Shown here in pieces: positions 26,001 through 32,957 of a stretch of DNA of 48,742 nucleotides. This DNA comes from a virus, in the IMG/VR virus record IMGVR_UViG_3300045107_000772, positions 1 through 48,742 of that record. One strand, written 5' to 3'. A model generated the notes under the pieces. That model was not told where the DNA came from, made no database searches, and was given only the letters and a program-made list of their open reading frames with translations. Position 1 is the stretch's first letter. Every line of letters starts with the position of its first letter. Made by a program: the position numbers and the translations under genes.

Positions 26001-26233
26001 GCGCCCGGGCGCTCGAGGCTATCCGTTTTCCGACCGTAGTGGGGAGCTGGGCGAAGGCGGACACCGCGTACCTGCTGCCGTGGTTCAACGGGGGCTGCCC
26101 GTGGCCGGCCGAGTACCTGGCGGCGGTGAACCACGGCGTCCCGCTGATCGTTTTCTGGGCGTTCGACCACGTCTGCCTGTTGGGATGGTCGTTGCCGCTG
26201 CCGAAGAACCGGGCGGCGGCGCGGATGGTGTAA
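23045..26233 (+). CDS. Large tail protein, TIM-barrel/tail-sheath-like
   Basis: A 1062-residue protein from GTG 23045. The N-terminus (YKLQPDRTLQLRGFDRRGAA) and the FDVAYDGLQP and FNWIDWATLDAVRADG segments resemble large tail proteins of the non-contractile sheath/TIM-barrel type. The C-terminal ~350 residues contain barrel-like strands (WHSDLYGILAGKGWSA; LTPWLQFGEFVWWF; AKFELLFPYDVAHPEV; VPLIVFWAFDHVCLLGW) suggestive of a glycoside-hydrolase-like domain. An FCCH-like module interrupts the barrel near residue 794-855. It could degrade surface polysaccharide or surround the tail. The domain identity is from memory. Confidence 0.6.
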   Translation: MAAETIYKLQPDRTLQLRGFDRRGAAAALCEASASGFKVYGVFRDQADFCVLMLWDADNFFEHPRLRYLPDFDFGGMVLTFDVAYDGLQPPDSPKFNWIDWATLDAVRADGSTAQVRLWDYATLQAGTFGVASGTITVEDNGLQAYDRVTLWLQNIAFDYIVPDPATGVTATVVAEALRDQVNQANWPALGPTLAVMASTSGAAITLRAARWGKVDTAGTAVSWRSGEKFTGIAAGSTLYVNGTAYTVASVGSPTALTLTASAGTQTDVKYLAERGGYDGNFVTVYGLWKNNNLKFSAGSLKLAGGSSGVTWRVTIDFTARGIDALRQAWLTFAPRLADGAAYADTEWTATFTNWTVSDPNGKRPLQVAGPGSVTAGSRDAWTSFSGAGWSEEAGFYFRGFARRSKTENDTATVEYHCQHPHDLWVGTSLYTDRGEAGIRLDGDTETNLDCYLAAEPAVVTRRKVRSNVSAGKHVLQVRVKGTKNAASTDTYVYFDHAVAAKPGDAPDPPETYANVTAAIDYDTDHTYKLAPARLVWNLERLGLQGQVNEYVGVFWWNQRKRAGATWKTWTVTFGGTWADGDAAFVTIGGTTLGKSVFPADTADTVAQHFVYFINETFVGVWAEKTAAAGELKVHVRTPVWSFTKSTAKSSAAGTITESGDLSAGVEGTWQIDEGASHPINFPARKWHSDLYGILAGKGWSAAAAYSMELVDPPDDPASGKVFAARYYDGTRVETDVGFAALKSTHCSFVADVAEFQKAVYKETAKLMSDAGLTPWLQFGEFVWWFFSSKALAVTGLSGTEITTSAAHGFATGDVAAIAGTRALDGTRTVTVTAANKFTVSGSAAGSWTGSGQVRGGSMGFYDDDTKAAALAHFGRALAKFTCQDQDPDAVNGGADANWLRGRIKSHIDTIRNHVLGTYAGAKFELLFPYDVAHPEVYHTLELPYPQGGRLNRRVSLPAEYETKAGSGLDRLKMEALSWGAFYRNGARALEAIRFPTVVGSWAKADTAYLLPWFNGGCPWPAEYLAAVNHGVPLIVFWAFDHVCLLGWSLPLPKNRAAARMV

Positions 26234-26236
26234 CAC

Positions 26237-27034
26237 ATGCGACTGCTGCTGATCCTGAGCCTGGGCGCCGCCGCGGCGGGCGCCACGCGAGTGCAAGATA
26301 CGCTGTTCGACGGCCGCGGGCAGCGCGCGAACGGAACCTGCGTGATCGCCTGGCCGAGTTTCGTGACGGCGGGCGGGAAGGCCGTGGCGGGCGGCACGCG
26401 GCAGCAGCGGGTGCGGAACGGGGTGCTGGATGTCGTGTTGGAGCCAACCGTGGGGGCAACGCCGGCGAACGCGGTGTACACGGTGCGCTGCCTGTGGGTG
26501 GATGGACGGCCCGCGGCCGAGGAGTACTGGGCGGTGGTGGACGCGGCCTCGCCGGTGACGGTAGCGGGCGTCCGGGTAGCAGCGCCGCCGGTAGGCGCGC
26601 CGCCCGGGACGTCGATCGGCGTGGGCCAGGTGACCGGGCTGCAGGCGTTGCTGGATGCCCGGGCGTCGAAGGGCGCGAGCTATGCGCCGCTGCGGACGGC
26701 GGTGATCGACGCAAGCGGCAACCTGGCCGGCGCGCCGGGGAATGCGGCGGACTGCGTGAAGGTGGATGGCAGCTCGGGCGCGTGCGGGACGGGCGGGGGC
26801 GGGCCGGCAGGGAACTTCGTGGACGGGGAGACGCCGGCGGGGACGCTGGACGGGGTGAATGTCACGTTCACGCTGGCGCAGATGCCCTCGCCGTACGCGA
26901 GCCTGAAGCTGTACCGGAACGGGATCCGGCTGAAGCTCGGCGCGGACTACACGTTGGCGGGGGCGACGATCACCTTCGTGCCGGCGGCGACACCGCAGGC
27001 GGGCGACCTGCTGCTGGCCGACTACCGCTATTGA
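26237..27034 (+). CDS. Signal-peptide-bearing tail fibre-like protein
   Basis: A 265-residue protein from ATG 26237. It opens with a lipoprotein- or Sec-like signal (MRLLLILSLGAAAAGA), unusual for a virion protein, then an RVQDTLFDGRG beta segment, an Ala/Pro/Gly-rich middle and a C-terminal fibre-type repeat (TPAGTLDGVNVTFTLAQMPS ... LKLYRNGIRLKLGADYTLAG) common in tail fibres. It is the last gene of the tail operon. Its stop overlaps the convergent minus-strand gene (27028-27034). Either a fibre whose first helix mimics a signal, or an exported phage protein. Confidence 0.6.
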   Translation: MRLLLILSLGAAAAGATRVQDTLFDGRGQRANGTCVIAWPSFVTAGGKAVAGGTRQQRVRNGVLDVVLEPTVGATPANAVYTVRCLWVDGRPAAEEYWAVVDAASPVTVAGVRVAAPPVGAPPGTSIGVGQVTGLQALLDARASKGASYAPLRTAVIDASGNLAGAPGNAADCVKVDGSSGACGTGGGGPAGNFVDGETPAGTLDGVNVTFTLAQMPSPYASLKLYRNGIRLKLGADYTLAGATITFVPAATPQAGDLLLADYRY

Positions 27035-27198
27035 GTGCGGCGGGCGCGGAGCTCGGTGAGCAGGCGCTCGACGATGGCCATGTCTTCGACCGTCATAGCG
27101 GGGGCTGGTTCGGCGAGGAGCTCGAGGAAGAGCTCCGCGGCCAGCAGCTCGTGCTCCGGGATGTGGTCGATGAGTTCATGGAGGCGCGCGCGTCTCAT
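27028..27198 (-). CDS. Small acidic helical protein (56 aa)
   Basis: A 56-residue minus-strand gene: ATG at 27196-27198, stop at 27028-27030, with a good GGAGGA ribosome-binding site six bases upstream. It reads RRARLHELIDHIPEHELLAA then LFLELLAEPAPAMTVEDM, two amphipathic helices resembling small antitoxin or regulator tails. It is coupled to the upstream gene by an ATGA overlap and is convergent with the fibre-like gene. Function unknown. Confidence 0.6.
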   Translation of the reverse strand: MRRARLHELIDHIPEHELLAAELFLELLAEPAPAMTVEDMAIVERLLTELRARRTQ

Positions 27199-27368
27199 TC
27201 GGAATCCTCCGGCTTCTGTTGTACCTTTTCGGCAGGGCGGGAAGGAAATGGAATCAGAACGCCCAGCGGGCGGGGTTCGGACTCCGGGATGATGACGACG
27301 GCGTAGCGGCTGGGCCCGACGGAGAAGTAAACGCGTTCGCCGCGCTCGGCGGCGGGGTTGGGTTTCAT
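27195..27368 (-). CDS. Small hypothetical protein (57 aa)
   Basis: A 57-residue minus-strand gene, ATG at 27366-27368, stop TGA at 27195-27197 overlapping the next start. Sequence character: charged N-terminus (NPAAERGERVYFSVGPSRYA), a hydrophobic strand VVIIPE, then Pro/Lys-rich. The ATGA coupling to the 27198 gene suggests a two-gene unit, possibly toxin-antitoxin-like in size and order, though no family is recognised. Confidence 0.55.
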   Translation of the reverse strand: MKPNPAAERGERVYFSVGPSRYAVVIIPESEPRPLGVLIPFPSRPAEKVQQKPEDSE

Positions 27369-27424
27369 AGGTCCAGGATGCGGCGGCCGGGCCCGCGAGG
27401 AAACCGCACGATCGGACTAGCAGG

Positions 27425-27715
27425 TCAGAGGAGGGAGATCCGCGGGAGGCGCGCTTCGGCTGGGTACTCCGTGCGGCAGTGCGGGCAAACGAGCGCTTTC
27501 CAGGAGATCAGCCTCTGGCAGCGGCACGTGCGGCCGACCGCGAAGTACACGATCACGAGGCCGAGAATCGGGAGAAGCGTTCCTCCGATGAACCAAGGGA
27601 ACGGGTTCTTTCCGCGGGAGGCCGCGAGCAGGCCGGTAGCCATGCCAATCACGACCATTCCGGCAAGGATCGTTTCCGGGCGCAGCGCCACGATTACGGC
27701 AAGGATTGTTTCCAT
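27425..27715 (-). CDS. Small membrane protein with cysteine ribbon
   Basis: A 96-residue minus-strand protein. Two or three hydrophobic segments (ETILAGMVVIGMATGLLAAS; FIGGTLLPILGLVIVYFAVG) are followed by a cysteine-rich tail (CRC, then CPHC within WKALVCPHCRTEY) that looks like a zinc ribbon facing the cytoplasm. This resembles small host-like inner-membrane zinc-ribbon proteins. Possible roles include superinfection exclusion, which is speculative. Internal Met codons give alternative starts. Confidence 0.6.
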   Translation of the reverse strand: METILAVIVALRPETILAGMVVIGMATGLLAASRGKNPFPWFIGGTLLPILGLVIVYFAVGRTCRCQRLISWKALVCPHCRTEYPAEARLPRISLL

Positions 27716-27790
27716 GCCCAGGTAGTCCCGCTCGGACAGCAGTTTTCTCCGTCAGATTTTCCCTACCCTGCCGTTTCCGCTTCTCGCGGC

Positions 27791-28066
27791 TCAAAGAAAC
27801 TGCTCGTCGCCAGGCTTGGGCGGCTTCCCGTTCTCGGCCCTCCATCTGGCCCACCGAGCTTGCGCTGCGTTTCGAGAGGCGCCGCTGGCGTCAGGCCGCG
27901 ACTTCGCCGCTTTCCTCGCGCTCTCGGACCGTTGCCGCGGGGAAAGCGTCTCGCTCCTCGCGGTTCCACCCATCCGCGCGATAGCCTGCCGGCGCTCTGG
28001 GCTCAGTTTCTTTGCACGGAGCTTGGCCAGCGCGACGGCTGCAGGATTCTTCTTACCCCGTGCCAC
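27791..28066 (-). CDS. Small basic protein, leaderless start likely
   Basis: A 91-residue minus-strand protein from GTG 28064-28066. It is very basic and helical: ARGKKNPAAVALAKLRAKKL, then an ARMGG motif and ARKAAKSRP, ending in AAQARWARWRAEN. A similar ending occurs in the plus-strand protein at 33045. GTG is preferred over the longer upstream frame because a TATACT box ends seven bases before it and no ribosome-binding site is visible. It may bind DNA or RNA, like histone-H1-type or KGG-rich stress proteins. Confidence 0.6.
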   Translation of the reverse strand: MARGKKNPAAVALAKLRAKKLSPERRQAIARMGGTARSETLSPRQRSESARKAAKSRPDASGASRNAAQARWARWRAENGKPPKPGDEQFL

Positions 28067-28206
28067 GGTAGGTAGTATACCCTGCGGAAGCTCGCTGCAT
28101 TCAATCGCACGTTCGGGGCGACAGATTTGTCTTGACTTATGCAGCGTGCTAGCGCAAGCTAAAACCGTGAACAACGCACGCGGGCGTTAACCGCGAGAGG
28201 TGAGCA
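28067..28206. promoter_or_regulatory. Divergent control region of minus cluster and early operon
   Basis: A 140-base gene-free gap between the minus-strand gene and the rightward early operon. It holds the TATACT promoter leftward and, rightward, a TTGACT (28132-28137) with no convincing -10 at 17 bases; only AAGCTA or GCTAAA nearby. A TGCTAGCGCA near-palindrome follows it (from 28148) and could be an operator. It is the logical site for early promoter control. Confidence 0.4.
28074..28104 (-). promoter_or_regulatory. Minus-strand promoter for the small basic gene
   Basis: On the minus strand TTGAAT (28099-28104) and TATACT (28074-28079) are separated by 19 bases. Transcription would start at or next to GTG 28066, giving a leaderless message. 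TATACT is a strong -10; the -35 and spacing are less ideal. Confidence 0.5.
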
Positions 28207-28602
28207 GTGGACGGAAACATTGCGATCGTGCCCCGTCACCCGGCGAGCATCCGGGCGGCGGCAAGGTTACTGGCCGGAAGGACGGCGCAGGAGTTCGAAG
28301 AGCGGGTGCCGTGGCTTACGGCCGCGGGGGTAGGAAGGGTCCGGGAGGTGCTCGAGGAGGAGTACGCCGGGTGGATCGAGGGCAACGGCGCCTTCTGCCT
28401 GCACTGCGGCTGCCGCCCGGTGGAGTTCGTCGAACAAGCGACGCGGACGGGCGTCGGCATCGGCGGCGCGGAAGAGACGATTCAGGAGAGCGGGTACTGG
28501 TGCCGGCAGTGCGGGGCGTGGGAAGACTCGACGGGCGGTCCGCCGACGATCGAGGAGCTGCTGGGCTGGAGTTTGCGTTTGGTGAGAAAGGAGGCTGCCT
28601 GA
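28207..28602 (+). CDS. Hypothetical protein with four-cysteine zinc ribbon
   Basis: A 131-residue protein, GTG 28207, with GAGAGGTGA upstream. It is the first gene of the rightward early block. Helical N-terminus (HPASIRAAARLLAGRTAQEF), then two CxxC knuckles: CLHCGCRP and, about 40 residues later, CRQCGAW, consistent with a structural zinc site. C-terminal amphipathic helix. No enzyme motif; could be a DNA- or protein-binding early factor. Confidence 0.6.
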   Translation: MDGNIAIVPRHPASIRAAARLLAGRTAQEFEERVPWLTAAGVGRVREVLEEEYAGWIEGNGAFCLHCGCRPVEFVEQATRTGVGIGGAEETIQESGYWCRQCGAWEDSTGGPPTIEELLGWSLRLVRKEAA

Positions 28603-28604
28603 CA

Positions 28605-29231
28605 ATGAGACCGAAGCTGACGCCGGAGATCAACATCAACTACGAGCTGCGCCTGAAGTATCCGACCGGCATGGATGTCGAGGGGCGCTACGGAAACCAG
28701 AAGATGTTCACGGTCATCGATCGGGACGGCTGTGAGCAGGTGCTGTACCTGCCCGTCGAGGTGGGGCGGCAAATCGAGGTCCTGGGGCTGGGACCGGACG
28801 AGCGCTTCGACCTGCAGAAGCGGGAGCGGAAGAACGGGCGGAGCCGCAGCCTGGAATGGGCGATCGCGCGGGTGGATCCGCCGGGGGTTCAACCGCGACA
28901 GACGGCGGCGAGGCCGTCTGCCGCGGACGCCAGGCGCGCCGAAGCAACGTCTGAAGCGCAACAACAGCCTCAGGCTAACACGGGTGCGGTGGTTCCGATC
29001 GGCGCGGGGCGGCGCGGCGTGGAAGGGCCGGTGTCGCCAATGGCCGAGTGTCTGATGGCGGCGATCGACGCCCTGCTGATTGCGCAGGAGTACGGTGCGC
29101 GCCGCGGCTGGGAACTGCCGTTCACGGAGGAAGACGTGCGGGCGACGGCCGCTTCGTTGTTCATCCAGCGCGCGAAGGAGACCGAAGGCGCCGTGCGCGC
29201 GGCGGCGGGAGGTGCGTCATGGCGGCAGTAG
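28605..29231 (+). CDS. Hypothetical early protein (OB-like N-terminus, helical C-terminus)
   Basis: A 208-residue protein from ATG 28605, with GAAAGGAGG upstream. The N-terminal ~90 residues are beta-rich (NYELRLKYPTGMDVEGRYGN; MFTVIDRDGCEQVLYLPVEV), followed by a disordered Gln/Ala/Arg linker and a C-terminal helical part (MAECLMAAIDALLIAQEYGA; TEEDVRATAASLFIQRAKE). The domain order recalls phage proteins found just upstream of Cas4-like nucleases, possibly single-strand DNA-binding; that is inference from context. The next start (29219) lies inside its end. Confidence 0.55.
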   Translation: MRPKLTPEININYELRLKYPTGMDVEGRYGNQKMFTVIDRDGCEQVLYLPVEVGRQIEVLGLGPDERFDLQKRERKNGRSRSLEWAIARVDPPGVQPRQTAARPSAADARRAEATSEAQQQPQANTGAVVPIGAGRRGVEGPVSPMAECLMAAIDALLIAQEYGARRGWELPFTEEDVRATAASLFIQRAKETEGAVRAAAGGASWRQ

Positions 29232-30025
29232 CCGAAATGGTGATCGCGCATCCGGACACCGAGGTGGGGGAGGTTCTCTCCCCCAGCCAGGTCCGGACGT
29301 TCATGGACTGCCAGGCGCGGTGGATGTTCCAGTATCTGTGGAGGCTGCCCGCGCCCAAGAACTCGAATCTGGCTTTGGGCATCGCCGTCCATGAAGCGCT
29401 CGGCGCGAACTTCGCGCAGAAGGTGGAATCGCGGAAGGACTTGCCGGCCGACACCGTCGCCGCCGAGTTCGGGAAGTCCTGGGACCAGGTGCTGAAAGAG
29501 ACCGAGTTCCGGGACGACGAGTCGCCGGGGGATCTGAAGGCGAAGGGCGAGGAGCTGGTCCGGCTGTACATGAGCGAGGGCGCGCCGAAGGTGCAGCCGG
29601 TGGCGACCGAGATCGCGTGCCAGGAATCGGCGCGCATCGGCGGCGTGAAGGTGAACCTGCGGCTCGACGTTCTCGAGGCCGACGGGACGCTGGTGGAGAT
29701 CAAGACGGCCGCGAAGACGCCGAAGGCGATCGAGGGGCCGCACGCGATCCAGCTCGCCGCCCAGGTGCTCTGCACGCCGGGCGCCAGCGGCCGGGTGCGG
29801 GTCGATACGCTCGTGAAGAACAAGACACCGCTGCTGGTCGCTGTGCCGATGGACATGACGCAGCAGGACCTGTTGGCGCCGGAGCGGCTGTATCCGCTGG
29901 CCCAAGCCGGCATGCGGAGCGGGCACTACATGCCGAACCGCACGTCGATGCTCTGCAGCCGCCGGAACTGCGCGTACTGGCGCGTGTGCCAGGACGAGTT
30001 CGGCGGACGGGTGGAGGAGTCCTGA
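29219..30025 (+). CDS. PD-(D/E)XK nuclease, Cas4/AddB-like with Fe-S cysteines
   Basis: A 268-residue nuclease from ATG 29219. The PD-(D/E)XK core is LRLDVLEADGTLVEIKTAAK, with Asp near 149 and E-I-K near 160. A single Cys near residue 30 (MDCQARW) plus the C-terminal cluster CSRRNCAYWRVC (about 245-257) match the 1+3 cysteine arrangement that binds a 4Fe-4S cluster in AddB and Cas4 exonucleases. It starts with SPSQVRTFMDCQARWMFQYL, the family's N-terminal helix. Likely role: processing of DNA ends in recombination or replication. No cas1/cas2 or recombinase partner is nearby, so a CRISPR function is not supported. Confidence 0.85.
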   Translation: MAAVAEMVIAHPDTEVGEVLSPSQVRTFMDCQARWMFQYLWRLPAPKNSNLALGIAVHEALGANFAQKVESRKDLPADTVAAEFGKSWDQVLKETEFRDDESPGDLKAKGEELVRLYMSEGAPKVQPVATEIACQESARIGGVKVNLRLDVLEADGTLVEIKTAAKTPKAIEGPHAIQLAAQVLCTPGASGRVRVDTLVKNKTPLLVAVPMDMTQQDLLAPERLYPLAQAGMRSGHYMPNRTSMLCSRRNCAYWRVCQDEFGGRVEES

Positions 30026-30028
30026 GCC

Positions 30029-30310
30029 ATGACTTTCATCATGCGACTCAAGAGGCTCTGGCACGGGCCCGAACTGCCGGCGCGCGACGCCGCGATAGCC
30101 GCCGAACTCGGGAAGTTGGACCGGCGCTGGAAGGGGGAGCCGGCCTACGACGGACGGCCGGTGTTCGAAGCCACCCTCGGCGCGGCCGACGTCGCCGCGC
30201 TGGCGACGGGCGAAGATCCCGAGGTGTGCATCGCGATCCACGGCGCCCACCTGGTGGCGACTCGCGACGGCGCGGTCAGCTCGTTCACGGTCAGCGGGAG
30301 CTTGCCATGA
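30029..30310 (+). CDS. Hypothetical protein
   Basis: A 93-residue protein from ATG 30029, or the in-frame ATG 30041. N-terminal basic helix (MRLKRLWHGP), then a compact acidic region with VFEATLGAADVAALATGEDP and alternating strands to the end. It overlaps the next start (ATGA at 30307-30310). No family is recognised. Confidence 0.5.
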   Translation: MTFIMRLKRLWHGPELPARDAAIAAELGKLDRRWKGEPAYDGRPVFEATLGAADVAALATGEDPEVCIAIHGAHLVATRDGAVSSFTVSGSLP

Positions 30311-30531
30311 TCCGGCCGGAACGGGGCGGCGAACTCACGCTGCGGGAGCACCAGGTGGCCGAACTCGCGGCGGCGGGAAAGGCCGTGAAAGAGATCGCGG
30401 CCGAGCTCGGGATCAGCTACTTCACCGCCAAGGCCCACCTGCGGGCGATCTACGAGAAGCTGGGGATCCACGACCGGGTCACGCTGGCCATCACGGTGAT
30501 CCGGGCGCGCAGCGTATCGGAGGCGGCGTGA
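30307..30531 (+). CDS. LuxR/GerE-type helix-turn-helix protein
   Basis: A 74-residue protein consisting of little more than a LuxR-type HTH: LTLREHQVAELAAAGKAVKE, then IAAELGISYFTAKAHLRAIY and YEKLGIHDRV. It lacks a receiver or ligand domain, so it should act as a free DNA-binding regulator, perhaps controlling the early operon. Coupled by ATGA to the gene before and GTGA to the gene after. Confidence 0.82.
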   Translation: MIRPERGGELTLREHQVAELAAAGKAVKEIAAELGISYFTAKAHLRAIYEKLGIHDRVTLAITVIRARSVSEAA

Positions 30532-30851
30532 GCTACACCAAGGGGCAGTGGGCTGCCGTGCTGGCGAGGCGCGGCAAAATCGGCATGCCGGAAACGATGG
30601 TTGGGTTCTGGCTGGTGCATCAGGTGCACACCGAGAACCGGCCGCAGCCGGTCATTTGCGAGATCCCGGAGGAGTCCGGGATCTCGCCCGAGGAGCGGCG
30701 GGCGAACGCGCAGCTCATCGCCGCGGCTCCGGATCTGCACGCCGCAGCGATGGACGCGCTGGTGGCGTTGACCGGCGTGGTCTCGGCCGCGGCCATCGAC
30801 GCGCGGAGCAAGCTGCGGGCGGCTTTGGCCCGTACCGAGGTGCCGGAATGA
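30528..30851 (+). CDS. Hypothetical phage protein
   Basis: A 107-residue protein starting at GTG 30528, which overlaps the stop of the HTH gene. The ending NAQLIAAAPDLHAAAMDALV matches a widespread family of small phage proteins of unknown function that begin with TxGxW (here YTKGQWAAV). No catalytic motif. Confidence 0.6.
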   Translation: MSYTKGQWAAVLARRGKIGMPETMVGFWLVHQVHTENRPQPVICEIPEESGISPEERRANAQLIAAAPDLHAAAMDALVALTGVVSAAAIDARSKLRAALARTEVPE

Positions 30852-31066
30852 AGATCACACGAACGATCGTGCGCGAGACGGACTGCCTGGAACGAGGCAA
30901 CCCCGTCATGATTGAGATCGGCCCACGGGAACTGACCCTCCGGCTGAAGGGCCAGCGGCGCCGCTACCGGATGAGCTACAGCGGGATCCTGTGGGCGGCA
31001 GTGCGGATCGAGGCCGAGCAGGCCCAACGCGACAAGCGCCTTTCCTCGCGGTTGCGGAGAAAGTGA
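30848..31066 (+). CDS. Small basic hypothetical protein
   Basis: A 72-residue basic protein, ATG 30848 overlapping the previous stop. Strand-rich centre (MIEIGPRELTLRLKGQRRRY) and a helical Arg/Lys-rich tail. May bind nucleic acid; no named family. Confidence 0.5.
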   Translation: MKITRTIVRETDCLERGNPVMIEIGPRELTLRLKGQRRRYRMSYSGILWAAVRIEAEQAQRDKRLSSRLRRK

Positions 31067-31069
31067 GCG

Positions 31070-31288
31070 ATGTGGCCTACCGGCCGCGATCTGGAGGAGC
31101 GGGTCCGGCTCCTCGAGGCGGCGATCATCGAACACAGCCGGATCCTCTCGGCGCTGTGCGGAGAGGGCTCCGCGGCGCATGCACGGTTCATCGAGCGGGA
31201 AGCCGCCGGCGACCTCGGACCGGAGCTCGGCCGGAAGTCGCCCGGCCAGTCACGGCCGCCGGCGCGATCCCGCAAGACGTCGGGGTAA
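31070..31288 (+). CDS. Small hypothetical protein
   Basis: A 72-residue protein from ATG 31070. The first ~45 residues form a leucine-rich amphipathic helix (RDLEERVRLLEAAIIEHSRI), probably a coiled-coil dimeriser; the tail is Pro/Arg/Ser-rich and disordered. It is the last gene before a terminator at 31322. Confidence 0.5.
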   Translation: MWPTGRDLEERVRLLEAAIIEHSRILSALCGEGSAAHARFIEREAAGDLGPELGRKSPGQSRPPARSRKTSG

Positions 31289-31321
31289 GCTTCGATTTCC
31301 AGATTTTTCCAGGCTTTGACG

Positions 31322-31354
31322 ACCGGGCCTTCGCAAGGGGGCCCGGTTTGGTTT
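31322..31354 (+). terminator. Rho-independent terminator
   Basis: ACCGGGCC (31322-31329) pairs with GGCCCGGT (31340-31347) across a 10-base loop, followed by TTGGTTT. It ends the 28207-31288 gene run ahead of the integrase. Confidence 0.65.
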
Positions 31355-31392
31355 GCGCGGGCAGCATTCGGTAACCGCTCAGAATGCCGTTA

Positions 31393-31455
31393 GGCGGGTG
31401 GCCGGAGCGGCGTCTAAGTGACTGATTCTTCGTTTGGCGAGGGCTCCGAACCGCC
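31393..31455 (+). promoter_or_regulatory. Two-stem inverted repeat upstream of integrase
   Basis: GGCGG (31393-31397) pairs with CCGCC (31451-31455), and CGGAGC (31403-31408) with GCTCCG (31443-31448), forming a long interrupted stem 30 bases before the integrase start. It superficially recalls a tRNA arm but lacks a T-loop consensus and an acceptor. It may be an integrase control element or part of the attachment site. Confidence 0.4.
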
Positions 31456-31488
31456 CAGAATAAGTAAATTGAGCGGTTGGAGGGAGCA

Positions 31489-32184
31489 TTGGGAATCAAC
31501 AACTTACAGGCACTGAGCAGCGAGGACCTGGAACGGCTGGCGGAGAAGATCGCCGAGCGGATGCCGGGGGGAAAGTCGTCGATGGCGCGGCCGGGCCGCG
31601 TTGCACCGGCGTCACCCAGGCGGCGCCGCTCCGCGACGGTGCAATTTCTGACAGCGGAGGAGGCGGCAGCGCTGTTCGCGGCGATCGCGGCGGCGCGGAG
31701 CCCGCGGGATCTGGCGCTGTTCGAAGTGGCATACCACCGCGGCTTGCGGGCGAGCGAGGTGGGGCTGCTCCAGATGGAGCACCTGCGCATTGGCCAGCGT
31801 CGCCTCTATATCACGCGAATTAAGGGCGGCAGGTCGGGAGAATTTCCGCTCAGCGAAAGGGAAATACGCGCGCTCCGCGCATGGTTGAAGCTTCGCGGGC
31901 TGCAGCCGGGCCCGTTGTTCCCATCGCGAAACTCTCGCCCGATCTCACGGCGCCGGCTCGACGAGCTGATGAAGCGCTACGGCGCGGCGGCTCAGTTGCC
32001 GGAAGGAAAGCGGCATTTCCACTGTTTGCGGCACAGTTGCGCGACGGAGCTGGTGGAGAGGAACATCGACATCCTCCTCATCCAAGACCACCTTGGCCAC
32101 GCGGACATCCGAAACACGCAGATCTATGCACGGGTGAGTGATCGGAAGCGACGCCAGGTCGGGGAGCTGCTGCGGAATTGGTGA
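31489..32184 (+). CDS. int: Tyrosine recombinase (integrase), compact
   Basis: A 231-residue recombinase for site-specific integration/excision. The catalytic set is visible: Arg in YHRGLRASEVG (near residue 87), Lys in RIKGGRSGEFPL, HCLRHS (H-x-x-R), HLGH, and the nucleophilic Tyr in NTQIYARVS near the end. The usual N-terminal SAM-like core-binding domain is almost absent, with only ~50 residues before the catalytic domain, so it is closer to minimal XerC/D-like or solo catalytic forms. TTG 31489 is chosen because GGAGGGA sits four bases before it; an in-frame TTG at 31477 lacks that. Confidence 0.85.
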   Translation: MGINNLQALSSEDLERLAEKIAERMPGGKSSMARPGRVAPASPRRRRSATVQFLTAEEAAALFAAIAAARSPRDLALFEVAYHRGLRASEVGLLQMEHLRIGQRRLYITRIKGGRSGEFPLSEREIRALRAWLKLRGLQPGPLFPSRNSRPISRRRLDELMKRYGAAAQLPEGKRHFHCLRHSCATELVERNIDILLIQDHLGHADIRNTQIYARVSDRKRRQVGELLRNW

Positions 32185-32855
32185 GTGCGTTCTCTTTCTC
32201 TTCGTCGCACGAAGATAGTCCGGATGAACGACGCGACTTTTTTGGTCGAATTCCGACGATATTAACGGCACAAGCCAAACAAGCCGTGGACCAAGACGTC
32301 AAGATCCGGCTGCCGAGGAGCGCCACCCGCGCTCAGCAGGGCTATCTGAAGCTCCTGCACGAGGTCGATCGACGCGCCCGCAGCGGCTTCGACTTCCACG
32401 GCTGTTTCTTGCAGCCCGGGGCAATTGTCGATTACCGGGAGCTGCATCCGAGTTCTGATTATCCGGAAACACCAGTGCTGCTCGAATATGCTGGCTGCCC
32501 GCTGCCCGCGGCCGGTTGGCGACGGCACGCCCAGGGAGACGTTTGGATTCTCTGGACTCTCGCCGGGACCGAATGGCGGGAGGTCATGCGGGTGTGTGTG
32601 CCTGGACCAGAGTGGGCGGAGTTGATGCGGGACGCCGCGCGACGGGAGCTTCGGCCCGCGGTTCTATCGCCGGCCGACGTCCGGGCCCGCATTCGGGCGC
32701 TGATCGAGCGCGAGCTCTCTGCCTTGTCCGATGCCGACCAGGGCTTCGTGGCGGCGCTTCTCCATGACGAGTTCGCCGCGCGGATGGCTGTGGGCAGGCA
32801 GGTTCAAGAACTACATACCTACCCACCTTCAGGTCTTCGGGTCTTCAGGAAGTAA
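32181..32855 (+). CDS. Hypothetical protein downstream of integrase
   Basis: A 224-residue protein, GTG 32181 overlapping the integrase stop, so co-translated with it. Features: a low-GC Ser/Phe-rich start, a basic VKIRLPRSATRAQQGYLKLL segment, an aromatic centre (HAQGDVWILWTLAGTEWREV), and a helical C-terminus (DVRARIRALIERELSALSDA). No recognised family. Its coupling to integrase suggests an accessory role in lysogeny (directionality or immunity), which is inference only. Confidence 0.5.
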   Translation: MSAFSFSSSHEDSPDERRDFFGRIPTILTAQAKQAVDQDVKIRLPRSATRAQQGYLKLLHEVDRRARSGFDFHGCFLQPGAIVDYRELHPSSDYPETPVLLEYAGCPLPAAGWRRHAQGDVWILWTLAGTEWREVMRVCVPGPEWAELMRDAARRELRPAVLSPADVRARIRALIERELSALSDADQGFVAALLHDEFAARMAVGRQVQELHTYPPSGLRVFRK

Positions 32856-32882
32856 AGATACGCGGGCCGATGTCCACACCCA

Positions 32883-32957
32883 AGTGTGCCGAGTCGCCAC
32901 ACTCGGGACTGGGAAATGTCCCGGAATTGCCACAGTCCAGGCTGGCGTTTCGCCAGC
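32883..32957. promoter_or_regulatory. Three hairpins in the gap after the integrase pair
   Basis: In the 32856-33044 gap: AGTGTG/CACACT (32883-32888 with 32898-32903), GGGAC/GTCCC (32905-32909 with 32918-32922) and GCTGGCG/CGCCAGC around TTT (32941-32957). They may act as terminators for the integrase unit or as arm/attachment sites. No U tract follows. Confidence 0.4.

Noticed and set aside
28132-28163. Rightward early promoter (TTGACT ... GCTAAA)
   Set aside because: No acceptable -10 at 16-19 bases; left as a possibility within the control region.
29219-30025. Cas4 of a CRISPR system
   Set aside because: No cas1, cas2 or repeat-spacer array anywhere in the window; the nuclease fits a phage recombination/replication role.
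31391-31456. tRNA-like sequence before the integrase (GTGGCCGGAGCGG)
   Set aside because: No T-loop consensus, no acceptor stem closure and no CCA-adjacent end; kept only as an inverted repeat.
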